DNA of 35,938 nucleotides. Origin: Hydrogenophaga sp. 2FB (GTDB lineage Bacteria > Pseudomonadota > Gammaproteobacteria > Burkholderiales > Burkholderiaceae_C). The stretch is from positions 1 through 35,938 of the forward strand of contig NZ_SCML01000063.1 of assembly GCF_005503365.1 (NCBI RefSeq), given 5' to 3'. The translations under genes and the position numbers were made by a program. Under the pieces are notes generated by a model. The model did no database searches and was not told the DNA's origin. It saw only the letters and a list, made by a program, of their open reading frames with translations. This document shows, one piece after another, positions 1 through 8,001 of this stretch (position 1 is the first letter of the stretch; each line of letters starts with the position of its first letter).

Positions 1-49
1 CCCCAATTACCCCCACCCTGGCCGCGCAAGCGCCGGGGCTGGACATCCA

Positions 50-898
50 ATGCGAAAGCAACATATGAATACACCAAAGCGCACCGGCATATCCCTGGTT
101 CAAACCGTCCAAACCGCCACGACACACCGCATGGTTACCTTGGGGTTCACTCCCGAGCAAGCCGCCCGCATCATTCGGGTGCGTCGTGTCCTGCCACTGG
201 TTGAAGATCGCCATTGCCCGTCCATCGACGCCCGCAAGCTGTGGGAGAAGATCGGCAAACCCCACGGGCGCTTCAACGATTGGGCGGCTGCCTACATCAA
301 GCCGCTGATGCACCGCGCCGACTTAACTACGGAAATCTCCGTACTAAAAACCCCTGTGCGAGGCACCGCCCGCATCGACTATCGCCTGAGCAGGGATATC
401 GCAGCCCATCTCTGCATGTTGACGAACACAGCAGAGGGTGCGCTGGTCCGGGGTTACTTCCTCGACATGGAAGACTTGGCCTTGCGGCTGGTGACCCACG
501 GCGCCGTTCGCGTGTGGGCCATCGTGGGCATCGACAACAGCGTCACGCACCTGATGCACAAGCGAGCCGGCGACGATGCCAAGGCGGGAAGGATCAGCAG
601 GGCTGCAGTTCGCGGCACCGCGCTGGACAGGGAGCGCCTCTTGAAGGCCACAGTGTGTGAAGTCCTCACGGGCCACGCACCCGGATACTGGCGGACAACG
701 CATGGACGTTCGGTTCGGGATGTACTTGATACCGAAGACCTCCACATCTACAGCCAGTGCTACGAAACCGCGAGAGCGGCAATTGAAACGGGCGCGAACT
801 CGCGGCCCGCATTGATCAAGTATCTGCGCAAGCCCTACGGAGGCCGCGTAAGTTCCGCCAAGTACCGCAATGGCACGGCGGTGGGTAGCTCGGCATGA
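50..898 (+). CDS. AntA/AntB-type phage antirepressor protein
   Basis: The 282-residue product carries an AntA/AntB antirepressor-like domain at about residues 57-145. The segment SIDARKLWEKIGKPHGRF followed by the Y-L-S-x-D-x-A region (about 111-120) and the RGYFLDMED stretch (134-142) is typical of the family. In temperate phages such proteins counteract the lysogeny repressor, and some act under antisense RNA control. The N-terminal 50 residues and the C-terminal half beyond 150 are not recognised. ATG 50 gives the longest frame. An in-frame ATG at 65 is an equally possible start, and no clear Shine-Dalgarno decides between them. The stop overlaps the start of the next gene (ATGA), implying translational coupling. 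The target repressor is not in the window, so antirepressor activity is inferred from the domain alone. Confidence 0.7.
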   Translation: MRKQHMNTPKRTGISLVQTVQTATTHRMVTLGFTPEQAARIIRVRRVLPLVEDRHCPSIDARKLWEKIGKPHGRFNDWAAAYIKPLMHRADLTTEISVLKTPVRGTARIDYRLSRDIAAHLCMLTNTAEGALVRGYFLDMEDLALRLVTHGAVRVWAIVGIDNSVTHLMHKRAGDDAKAGRISRAAVRGTALDRERLLKATVCEVLTGHAPGYWRTTHGRSVRDVLDTEDLHIYSQCYETARAAIETGANSRPALIKYLRKPYGGRVSSAKYRNGTAVGSSA

Positions 899-1314
899 CC
901 AAGCTCGAACTCAACAGCCGTATGCCCTACATGCTCATGAACTGGGCAGAGCACGACACCCGAACGGCTCGCCTGTCGTTGGAAGAGCGCGGCATGTTTG
1001 ATGTCGCCCGCTCCGCCTTGTGGCGTGTGGCCGGTTGCAAGATGCCGCTCGACGCCTTGAAGTTGCGCCTTCGTGTGGCCGCCGCGTCACCTCAGGAGGC
1101 TCTGCTGGATACGTTGGTGGCCCTTGATCTGCTGACCGTGGACGGCACCGGGTGGGTCTACGACGATGTGCAAGTTCGTGAGTTTGAAGCTGCTGTGCAG
1201 AAGGCCGAGACCAACCGCGAGAACGGCAGGAGGGGGGGAAGGCCGAAACGTCAGGAGCCGTCACCGTCCCAGCCATCGGCACCCGCCCGAGAGGTGGATC
1301 GTGCGGACTTCTGA
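895..1314 (+). CDS. DUF1376 family protein (phage replication-module type)
   Basis: The 139-residue product begins with a DUF1376-like domain: MPYMLMNWAEHDTRT (residues 10-24), then LSLEERGMFDVARSALWR (27-44), the usual 'lyse-every-round' amphipathic core. A charged tail follows with NRENGRRGGRPKR at about residues 107-119, a very common C-terminal extension in this family. DUF1376 proteins are usually encoded in phage or island replication modules next to helicase loaders or regulators, and their biochemical role is not established. Its ATG sits within the TGA of the antirepressor gene (4-bp overlap), so the two form one operon. The gene converges on the integrase gene with about 210 bp between stops. 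Confidence 0.65.
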   Translation: MTKLELNSRMPYMLMNWAEHDTRTARLSLEERGMFDVARSALWRVAGCKMPLDALKLRLRVAAASPQEALLDTLVALDLLTVDGTGWVYDDVQVREFEAAVQKAETNRENGRRGGRPKRQEPSPSQPSAPAREVDRADF

Positions 1315-1427
1315 GAAACCCACCGGTTGCGGTTCGCTTTTGGTTCGCTAAGGCATACATGATCCAACACCCATGAACCAAGACCCATCACACGAGATTC
1401 AATGATGTGATGGGCATTGTGGTGGAC

Positions 1428-1456
1428 GACCACGGGGAGATTTCTCTCCTGTGGTC
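1428..1456. terminator. Hairpin between convergent genes, possible bidirectional terminator
   Basis: GACCAC pairs with GTGGTC, and GGAGA with TCTCC, around a TTTC loop with a small internal bulge. It lies in the 209-bp gap between the convergent DUF1376 and integrase genes, where a terminator is expected. There is no clear T-tract on either side, so intrinsic termination is uncertain. Nothing else was recognised in 1,315-1,523. Confidence 0.35.
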
Positions 1457-1523
1457 TCCTCACATACGTGGCTTCGTTGGAGGCTCGCGCAGGTACGGCA
1501 CTATCTGTAAACGCGGTTGGCCT

Positions 1524-2900
1524 TCAGACCGTCGCTACCTTTGCGGTGACCATCCACTCAGATGTAACTCGAAGCAGAGACCCATGACCGTAGCCATGCC
1601 CGTAGGTGTCGCCAGTGTCCTTCTTCCCATGGCCCGTGATTGCGTCACTGATGTCCTTGGGGCACTGTACGGCCCGCAGCTGGTCTTTGACGGTATGGCG
1701 TAGGTCGTGGCAGGTGTGCGCGAGCGTCTGCCTCCGTAACCACGCGTTGAGGGCGTTCGAGGCGTGTGTGGCCTTGCACATGGTCTCATTGGTGTACTGA
1801 GGGAACGCGAAGAATTGATTGGGTGTGGCTCCAGCCTTCAGGCGTTGGGCCGCCCACAGCGCAGACCCAAGCAACGGGACGGTGCGGTCCTTGACCCCTC
1901 GAATGCCCTTGGCACCCTTGATATCGCGCCAGGGGTGAACCTGCAAGATGACGTGAGGAATCGAGGCCTCCAAAACGATGTCTTCAAGCGGGAGCCCCAC
2001 GATTTCGGCCAGGCGTGCGCCCGTGCCTGCCAGCATCAGCAGAATCAAGCGCATCGGGTCGGCCTTCGCTCGACAGGCCGCATCCATCGTCGCTAGCTCG
2101 GTCGCTGTGAACGGCTCGCGGTGGTTCTTGTCGTGGCCTTCCTTGGGAATCTGCAACGACGCAAAGGGGTTGGGTCGGGAGAGGTCTTTCTCGCGGATGT
2201 ACGTAGCGAACACAGCGGACAAGACGCCCAGGCGGCGGCGCACGGTGGCGGTTTTGACCGTGCCCAGCGAACTCTCCAGGTAGCTGCGGGCGTCGCCGCG
2301 TCCGAAGTCGTCTATGGCCTTGTCACCGGTCACCGCAATGAGCCCATCGAAGGCCCGGCGCTGGTAGGTCACGAAGCGCTCGTTGTCGCGTTGCGGGTGA
2401 ATCCCTAGGTGCAACTCCAGTGCATCGGTGAGGGAGTCCCGCGTCTTCCCGTGCAGAAGTCGCCCCGCTTCAATCTCCACTGGGCTCAGGTAATCCTCGG
2501 GCGCAGCTTCGTGGTATTCCTCATCGTCACCGCCCGCGTACTGCATGCGCTTGTTGTCCATGTGGTCATGGAGCAATTCAATCGCCATCGGGTGGTTTTC
2601 GGTGGTTCCTGGCACCACGCCGCGAGCCTTCAGGAACGCCGTCGCGTGAACCTTGAGGGCCTTCGGGGAAGATTCTGGAGAGGCGCGAAGCCCATTCCAT
2701 TCGGCCTCCAGCTTGGCATTCAACGCGGATGCCATGCGAGCTACCTTGATCGGGTCGGCTGTCTTCAGGTCTTGCTTGAAATTGGCACCGGGATAGCGTT
2801 CGCGCAGGTCAGTAGGAATAGCCCGCTGGTAGATCGTGGTTCTACCTCGGGGGTACGTGTACTTGATGGTCACTTGCAGGAGGCCAAGGGAAAGATGCAT
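1524..2900 (-). CDS. Tyrosine recombinase / phage-type integrase
   Basis: The 458-residue product catalyses site-specific integration and excision of the element. All catalytic positions of the tyrosine recombinase family are visible: R296 in AGTGARLAEIVGL, K337 in VKDRTVPL, H398 and R401 in HDLRH, H424 in ITGHG, and the nucleophile Y433 nine residues after H424. A core-binding SAM-like domain covers about residues 150-250. The N-terminal 60 residues (IYQRAIPTDLRERYPG) resemble the DUF6538-like head seen in proteobacterial island integrases. The gene starts 88 bp from tRNA-Thr and reads away from it, the normal arrangement when the tRNA 3' end is the attachment site. The start at 2,900 is the longest ATG. 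A GTG at 2,873 is an alternative. The gene appears intact. Confidence 0.93.
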   Translation of the reverse strand: MHLSLGLLQVTIKYTYPRGRTTIYQRAIPTDLRERYPGANFKQDLKTADPIKVARMASALNAKLEAEWNGLRASPESSPKALKVHATAFLKARGVVPGTTENHPMAIELLHDHMDNKRMQYAGGDDEEYHEAAPEDYLSPVEIEAGRLLHGKTRDSLTDALELHLGIHPQRDNERFVTYQRRAFDGLIAVTGDKAIDDFGRGDARSYLESSLGTVKTATVRRRLGVLSAVFATYIREKDLSRPNPFASLQIPKEGHDKNHREPFTATELATMDAACRAKADPMRLILLMLAGTGARLAEIVGLPLEDIVLEASIPHVILQVHPWRDIKGAKGIRGVKDRTVPLLGSALWAAQRLKAGATPNQFFAFPQYTNETMCKATHASNALNAWLRRQTLAHTCHDLRHTVKDQLRAVQCPKDISDAITGHGKKDTGDTYGHGYGHGSLLRVTSEWMVTAKVATV

Positions 2901-2947
2901 GGGGCAGAACTACCACAGGTTCTACCACGCTTGAGCCCTTGAAATCG

Positions 2948-2978
2948 CCCGGAACCCACTGTCTATGCGGGTTCCGGG
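2948..2978 (-). terminator. 10-bp perfect hairpin downstream of tRNA-Thr
   Basis: CCCGGAACCC (2,948-2,957) and GGGTTCCGGG (2,969-2,978) are perfectly complementary around an 11-nt loop. The hairpin lies 10 nt past the 3' end of tRNA-Thr on its strand and before the integrase start. It is well placed to end the tRNA transcript, though the T-tract is weak (CGATTTC). Because it is on the element side of the junction, it could instead be part of the att region or a recombination arm site. Confidence 0.5.
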
Positions 2979-2987
2979 ACTTATTGG

Positions 2988-3063
2988 TGGTGCCGGAGAG
3001 ATGAATCGAACACCCGACCTTCTCATTACGAATGAGCTGCTCTACCGACTGAGCTACACCGGC
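2988..3063 (-). tRNA. tRNA-Thr(CGT), integration site of the element
   Basis: A 76-nt cloverleaf with encoded CCA. The D-arm is GCTC/GAGC and the anticodon loop TTCGTAA gives CGT, reading ACG threonine codons. The T-loop is TTCGATT. Pairing is not perfect: U6-U67 in the acceptor stem, G27-A43 at the top of the anticodon stem, and two G-U pairs in the T-stem. E. coli thrW, which has the same anticodon, is also a known phage integration site. The integrase gene directly downstream of the 3' end supports this tRNA as the att site. Confidence 0.93.
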
Positions 3064-3091
3064 AACGCCCGAGATTATAGCTCGGTGTGAA

Positions 3092-4099
3092 TCAGGTCTT
3101 CTGGTGGTAGCTGGTGACCCGCTCCACCTCGTTCTTCGACCCCAGGATCACGCTCACGCGTTCGTGCAGTTTGCCGGGCTGGATGTCCAGAATGCGCTGG
3201 TGGCCGTTGGTGGCCGCGCCGCCGGCTTGTTCGACCAGCCAGCTCATCGGGTTGGCTTCGTACATCAGGCGCAGCTTGCCGGGCTTGTTCGGTTCGCGCT
3301 TGTCCCAGGGGTACATGAAGATGCCGCCGCGCGTGAGGATGCGGTGCACGTCGGCCACCATGCTGGCGATCCAGCGCATGTTGAAGTCCTTGCCGCGCTC
3401 GCCTTCCTTGCCGGCCAGGCATTCGTCCACATAGCGCTTCACCGGGGCGTCCCAGTGGCGCATGTTGCTCATGTTGATCGCGAATTCCTTGGTGTCGGCC
3501 GGGATCTGCACATGCTCCTGGGTCAGCACGAAGGAGCCTTGTTCGCGGTCGAGCGTGAACATGGCCACGCCGTCGCCCACGGTGAGCACCAGCGTGGTCT
3601 GCGGGCCGTACACGCAGTAGCCGGCAGCCACCTGGTGTGAGCCGGCCTGCAGGAAGTCGTGCTCGCTCACGCCGGCGCTGCCTTCGGGCTTCTTCAGCAC
3701 GCTGAAGATGGTGCCGATGCTGACGTTCACGTCGATGTTGCTGGAGCCATCGAGCGGGTCGAACAGCAGCAGGTATTCACCTTGCGGGTAGCGGTTGGGC
3801 ACGACGTAGATGCTGTCCATCTCCTCGCTGGCCATGGCCGCGAGGTGGCCGCCCCATTCGTTGGCTTCGATCAGCACCTCGTTGGCGATGATGTCGAGCT
3901 TCTTCTGCATCTCGCCTTGCACGTTTTCCGTGGAGGCGGCGCCGAGCACGCCACCGAGGTCGCCTTTGTTGACGGCCTGGCTGATGCTCTTGCAGGCGCG
4001 CGCCACCACTTCGAGCAGCAGGCGCAGTTGGGACGGGATGTGGCCGTCGACGCGTTGTTGTTCGACGAGGTAGCGGGTGAGGGAGATGCGTTGGGTCAT
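3092..4099 (-). CDS. fbp: Fructose-1,6-bisphosphatase class I
   Basis: This gluconeogenic enzyme (335 residues) hydrolyses fructose-1,6-bisphosphate to fructose-6-phosphate in the cytosol. The metal site is visible as E92-E93 in ASEEMD and as DPLDGSSN at 114-121. TRGGIFMYPWD lies at 256-266. The C-terminal signature GKLRLMYEANPMSW (274-287) carries the substrate-binding K, Y and E residues. The length is normal for the bacterial class I enzyme. The frame is open much further upstream, but ATG 4,099 gives the expected N-terminus (MTQRISLTRYL) and avoids overlap with pepN, which ends 19 bp upstream. The gene is probably co-transcribed with prfB and pepN, although only spacing supports this. In autotrophic relatives it also serves the Calvin cycle, but no cbb genes are present here. 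Confidence 0.96.
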   Translation of the reverse strand: MTQRISLTRYLVEQQRVDGHIPSQLRLLLEVVARACKSISQAVNKGDLGGVLGAASTENVQGEMQKKLDIIANEVLIEANEWGGHLAAMASEEMDSIYVVPNRYPQGEYLLLFDPLDGSSNIDVNVSIGTIFSVLKKPEGSAGVSEHDFLQAGSHQVAAGYCVYGPQTTLVLTVGDGVAMFTLDREQGSFVLTQEHVQIPADTKEFAINMSNMRHWDAPVKRYVDECLAGKEGERGKDFNMRWIASMVADVHRILTRGGIFMYPWDKREPNKPGKLRLMYEANPMSWLVEQAGGAATNGHQRILDIQPGKLHERVSVILGSKNEVERVTSYHQKT

Positions 4100-4118
4100 G
4101 GCAGTCGTGTGTGGGGAA

Positions 4119-6815
4119 TCAGTCGGCCAGCGCGCGGGTGATGACTTCGCGCACGTCGTTGCTGAGGTTGGTTCGGGCCGCCACGCGGGCGATGGCTTCG
4201 CGCGCCGCGCCGCGGTAGGGTTCGGCGAGTTTTTTCCAGCGGTCGAGCGCACGCGCCAGGCGCGCCGCGACCTGCGGGTTGAACGCGTCGAGTTCAACCA
4301 CGCGCTCGCTCCAGAACATGTAGCCAGCCGCGTCGGCGCGGTGGAAGGCGCCGGGGTTGGCGTTGCAGTAGCTGAAGATGACGCTGCGCGCGCGGTTGGG
4401 GTTCTTGAGGTTGAAGTCGGCGTGCTTCGTGAGCGCACGCACGGCCGGCAGCACGTTGCCGTCGCGGTCGGGCGCGCTGGCCTGCAGGGCGAACCATTTG
4501 TCGAGCACCAGGGCTTCGTCGCGGAACAGGCTGTGGAAGCGCGCAAGTGCATCGCGGGCGAGCGCGTGCCCGCTCACCACCAGGGCCGAGAGCGCGTTGA
4601 AGCGGTCGGTCATGTTGCCGGCGTCCTTGAAATGCTGGTAGGCCTTGCCAGGCCACACGGTGTCACCGGTGTGGCGCGAGGCCAGGCACAACATGCCGAG
4701 CGACAGGCCCGCAAGGGCGCGGCGGCCGGTGCTCAAAGGATCGGGTTGGTAGGCGCCGTTGTCCTTGTGGTGCTCGAACGCCCAGGCCCAGTCGTCCTGC
4801 AGGGCGCTGGCGAGCTGCAGGCGCATGGCTTCGCGCACGGCGTGCACGCGTTGCGGGTCGACTTCGGCCAGCTGCTCGGCGATGTAGGTTTCGCTCGGCA
4901 GCGTGAGCACGAGTTCCTTGAATGCGGCATCGAGCTGGTGGTGGCGCAGCACGTCGCGCATGGCGCCGAGGAAGGCGCCGTCCAGCGGCGCGTCGGGCAA
5001 CTCGCCACTGGCGAGGATGGCCTTGAGCGCGCGGCGCAGGGCCAGGCGCTGGCCGGCTTCCCAGCGGTTGAACGGGTCGGGGTCGGACGCGAGCAGCGTG
5101 AGCAGTTGCGCGTCGGTGTAGTGGCATTCGAGCACGACCGGCGCGGAGAAACCGCGCAACAGCGAGGGCACGGGCGCGCTGTCGAGGTTCACGAAGGTGA
5201 AGCTTTCGCTGGCCTGCGTGAGCACGAAGGTGCGGCTGCCGGTCTCGGCTTGCGTCCAGTGCGCCAGCTGCAAGGGCAGTTGCTGACCGTCGGCGCTCAG
5301 CAGGCCGAGCGACACCGGGATCACGAAGGGTTCCTTGGCGACCTGGCCCGGTGTGGGCAGGCAACTTTGCGACAGCGTGAGCGTGTAGGTGCGCGCGGCT
5401 TCGTCGTACACGCCTTCGGCCTGCACGTGCGGCGTGCCGGCCTGGCTGTACCAGCGCTTGAACTGCGGCAGCAGGCGGGTGAGGTCGCTATCGGGGTTGG
5501 CGTCGGCGATGGCCTGGGCGAAGTCGTCGCAGGTGACGGCCTGGCCGTCGTGGCGCTCGAAGTAGAGCTTCATGCCCTTGGCAAAGCCTTCGCGCCCGAC
5601 CAGGGTCTGCATCATGCGCACGACTTCGGCGCCTTTTTCGTAGACCGTGACGGTGTAGAAGTTGTTGATCTCGGCGTAGCTGTCGGGCCGCACCGGGTGG
5701 GCCATGGGGCCGGCGTCTTCGGGGAACTGGGCGGTGCGCAGCACGCGCACGTCTTCGATGCGCTTGACCGCGCGCGCCGAGGGCTCGGCGCACAGGTCCA
5801 TGCTGAACTCCTGGTCGCGGAAGACGGTGAGGCCTTCCTTCAGGCTCAGCTGGAACCAGTCGCGGCAGGTGACGCGGTTGCCGGTCCAGTTGTGGAAGTA
5901 CTCGTGGCCCACCACCGACTCGATGTTGGCGAAGTCGGTGTCGGTCGCGGTGGCGCTGTTGGCCAGTACGTACTTGGTGTTGAAGATGTTGAGGCCCTTG
6001 TTCTCCATCGCGCCCATGTTGAAGTCGCTGGTGGCGACGATCATGAAGCGCTCGAGATCGAGCGGCAGGCCAAAGCGCGCTTCGTCCCAGGCCACGCTGT
6101 GGATCAGCGAGTTCATCGCGTGTTCGGTCTTGTCCATGTCGCCGGGGCGCACGTAGACCTGCAGCAGGTGCTTGTTGCCGCTGCGCGAGGTGATGCGCTG
6201 TTCGCGCGCCACGAGTTGACCGGCCACGAGCGCGAACAGGTAACACGGCTTCTTGTGCGGATCGATCCATTTGGCGAAGTGGCGGCCATCGGGCAGGGCG
6301 CCTTCTTCCACCAGGTTGCCGTTGGACAGCAGCACCGGGTACTTGGCCTTGTCGGCGCGCAGCGTCACCGAGTAGCTGGCCATCACGTCGGGACGGTCCA
6401 GGAAGTAGGTGATGCGGCGAAAGCCCTCGGCTTCGCATTGCGTGAAGAAGGTGCCCTGGCTCACGTAGAGGCCCATGAGCTGCGTGTTCTTCTCGGGCAC
6501 GCAGATCGTGAAGATCTCCAGATCGAACGGCTCGTGGCCTTCGGGGAGCGATTCCAGCACGAGCTGGTCGCCTTCGATCTTGAACGAGCAGCCCGCGCCA
6601 TTGACCAGCACCCGCGCGAGGTTCAGCTCTTCGCCATTAAGGCGCAGCGCCTGTGTCGGCACGTCCGGGTTGCGGCGCAGGCGCATCTTGTTGAGCACGC
6701 GGGTCTTGGCCGGGTCCAGGTCGAAGCAGAGGTCGACGGTGTCGATCCAGTAGGCCGGGGCGGCATAGTCTTCGCGGCGAACCACGGTGGTGGGGCCTTC
6801 ACGCAATGAGCTCAT
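4119..6815 (-). CDS. pepN: Aminopeptidase N (M1 family zinc metallopeptidase)
   Basis: The 898-residue product removes N-terminal amino acids from peptides in the cytosol. The exopeptidase motif GAMEN is at 268-272. The zinc site is HEYFH (304-308) with the third ligand E327 exactly 18 residues on, inside LSLKEGLTVFRDQEF. The long C-terminal helical domain is present and the length fits E. coli PepN (870). The start ATG 6,815 lies 2 nt beyond the prfB stop, so translation is probably coupled to prfB. A 910-codon open frame on the opposite strand is a shadow caused by GC-rich codon use and has no recognisable domain. Confidence 0.96.
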   Translation of the reverse strand: MSSLREGPTTVVRREDYAAPAYWIDTVDLCFDLDPAKTRVLNKMRLRRNPDVPTQALRLNGEELNLARVLVNGAGCSFKIEGDQLVLESLPEGHEPFDLEIFTICVPEKNTQLMGLYVSQGTFFTQCEAEGFRRITYFLDRPDVMASYSVTLRADKAKYPVLLSNGNLVEEGALPDGRHFAKWIDPHKKPCYLFALVAGQLVAREQRITSRSGNKHLLQVYVRPGDMDKTEHAMNSLIHSVAWDEARFGLPLDLERFMIVATSDFNMGAMENKGLNIFNTKYVLANSATATDTDFANIESVVGHEYFHNWTGNRVTCRDWFQLSLKEGLTVFRDQEFSMDLCAEPSARAVKRIEDVRVLRTAQFPEDAGPMAHPVRPDSYAEINNFYTVTVYEKGAEVVRMMQTLVGREGFAKGMKLYFERHDGQAVTCDDFAQAIADANPDSDLTRLLPQFKRWYSQAGTPHVQAEGVYDEAARTYTLTLSQSCLPTPGQVAKEPFVIPVSLGLLSADGQQLPLQLAHWTQAETGSRTFVLTQASESFTFVNLDSAPVPSLLRGFSAPVVLECHYTDAQLLTLLASDPDPFNRWEAGQRLALRRALKAILASGELPDAPLDGAFLGAMRDVLRHHQLDAAFKELVLTLPSETYIAEQLAEVDPQRVHAVREAMRLQLASALQDDWAWAFEHHKDNGAYQPDPLSTGRRALAGLSLGMLCLASRHTGDTVWPGKAYQHFKDAGNMTDRFNALSALVVSGHALARDALARFHSLFRDEALVLDKWFALQASAPDRDGNVLPAVRALTKHADFNLKNPNRARSVIFSYCNANPGAFHRADAAGYMFWSERVVELDAFNPQVAARLARALDRWKKLAEPYRGAAREAIARVAARTNLSNDVREVITRALAD

Positions 6816-6817
6816 GT

Positions 6818-7922
6818 TCAGACGCCTTGTTTGAGGGAAGCTTCAATGAAGGGATCGAGATCGCCGTCCAGCACCTTCTGCGTGGCGGAGATTTCGACGT
6901 TGGTGCGCAGGTCCTTGATGCGGCTGTTGTCCAGCACGTACGAGCGGATCTGGTGGCCCCAGCCCACATCGGTCTTGGTGTCTTCGAGCTTCTGCTGTTC
7001 TTCCTGCTGCTTGCGCAGCTCGTGGTCGTACAGGCGCGAACGCAGGCGTTTCCACGCCACGTCGCGGTTGCTGTGCTGGCTGCGGCCGTCCTGGCACTGC
7101 ACCACGATGCCGGTGGGGATGTGCGTGAGGCGCACGGCCGAGTCGGTCTTGTTGATGTGCTGGCCGCCCGCGCCCGAGGCGCGGAAGGTGTCGGTGCGCA
7201 CGTCGGCCGGGTTGATGTTGATCTCGATCGAGTCGTCCACCTCCGGGTACACGAAGATGGACGCGAACGAGGTGTGGCGCCCGCCGGACGAATCGAACGG
7301 GCTCTTGCGCACCAGCCGGTGCACGCCGGTTTCGGTGCGCAGCAGGCCGAACGCATACTCGCCTTCGACCTTGATGGTCGCGCTCTTGATGCCGGCGGTG
7401 TCGCCCTCGGACTCGTCTTCGATGGTGGTCTTGAAGCCCTTGCGCTCGGCGTAGCGCAGGTACTGGCGCAACAGCATGCTGGCCCAGTCGCAGGCTTCGG
7501 TGCCGCCCGCGCCGGCCTGGATGTCCACGAAACAGTTCAGCGGATCGGCCGGGTTGTTGAACATGCGGCGGAATTCGAGCTTCTCCACCTCGGCCGCGAC
7601 CTTGGCGGCTTCGCCTTCGATGGTGACCAGGCCGGCGATGTCGCCGTCTTCGCTCGACATCTCGAACAGCTCGGTGTTGTCGGCAAGCTCACCGGTGAGG
7701 CGGTCGAGCACCAGCACCACGTCTTCCAGGGATTTCTTTTCGCGGCCCAGGTCCTGGGCGCGTTTGGGGTCGTTCCAGACCGTCGGGTCTTCGAGTGCGG
7801 ACTCGACTTCCTTCAACTTCGATGCTTTGGCATCGTAGTCAAAGATACCTCCGGAGTTCGACCACGCGGGTGGTCAGGTCTTCGAGCTGGCTTCGGATGG
7901 CGTTGCTGCGTTCGGCTTCCAT
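6818..7922 (-). CDS. prfB: Peptide chain release factor 2, expressed by programmed +1 frameshift
   Basis: RF2 recognises UGA and UAA stops and triggers peptide release. The gene is in two frames. Codons 1-27 run from ATG 7,922 to CTT at 7,844-7,842, followed by an in-frame TGA (7,841-7,839). Skipping one base at the TGA leads into GAC TAC GAT and the remaining 340 codons, giving a 367-residue protein, as expected for RF2 (E. coli 365). The stop-recognition tripeptide SPF falls at about 207-209 and the catalytic GGQ at about 252-254, matching E. coli positions closely. A single-frame annotation would start at about 7,816 or 7,840 and lose the N-terminal helix. Autoregulation is known for this family: low RF2 increases frameshifting at its own UGA. 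pepN starts 2 nt after the stop. Confidence 0.96.
7838..7852 (-). promoter_or_regulatory. prfB: Programmed +1 frameshift site of prfB
   Basis: Read on the minus strand, the site is GGAGG (7,852-7,848), TAT, CTT, TGA, C. This is the canonical RF2 recoding signal: an internal SD-like sequence three bases upstream of the CTT slippery codon, then UGA followed by C, a weak termination context. The reading frames on either side join only if one base is skipped here. Confidence 0.95.
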
Positions 7923-7978
7923 GGGGACGGTTTCCTGCTGTCTGTGTTCAAAGACAGCGATTTTCTCATGGGCCGGCC

Positions 7979-7999
7979 GGCACCGCAGGCGGCGGTGCC
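7979..7999 (-). terminator. Hairpin after the barrel-like protein gene
   Basis: GGCACCGC (7,979-7,986) and GCGGTGCC (7,992-7,999) form a perfect 8-bp stem with a 5-nt loop, 2 nt past the stop of the minus-strand gene ending at 8,002. There is no good T-tract, so it may be a weak or Rho-assisted terminator. It lies upstream of prfB. A second small inverted repeat (CTGTCT...AGACAG, 7,938-7,957) lies closer to the prfB start. Confidence 0.35.
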
Positions 8000-8001
8000 C
8001 G

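Larger units (their letters stand above)
1..2987. mobile_element. Partial integrated element (prophage remnant or genomic island) at tRNA-Thr
   Basis: The segment holds a phage-type antirepressor, a DUF1376 protein often found in phage replication modules, and a tyrosine recombinase. The recombinase begins 88 bp from the 3' end of a tRNA-Thr gene and reads away from it. This is the standard layout of an element integrated at the 3' end of a tRNA. The first gene beyond the tRNA is the housekeeping gene fbp, so the tRNA marks the right boundary. I found no second copy of the tRNA 3' end between 1 and 2,987, so the left att site lies outside the window. No structural phage genes are visible, so prophage, satellite and island remain possible. 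The boundary is inferred from context. Confidence 0.75.

Noticed and set aside
4077..6809. 910-codon open frame on the plus strand opposite pepN
   Set aside because: It mirrors the pepN reading frame, has low-complexity V/G/A/H-rich sequence and no domain. Long antisense frames are common in GC-rich DNA.
6818..7816. prfB as a simple 332-codon gene starting at 7,816
   Set aside because: It would lack the conserved N-terminal helix. The +1 frameshift signal and the joined 367-residue product explain the locus fully.
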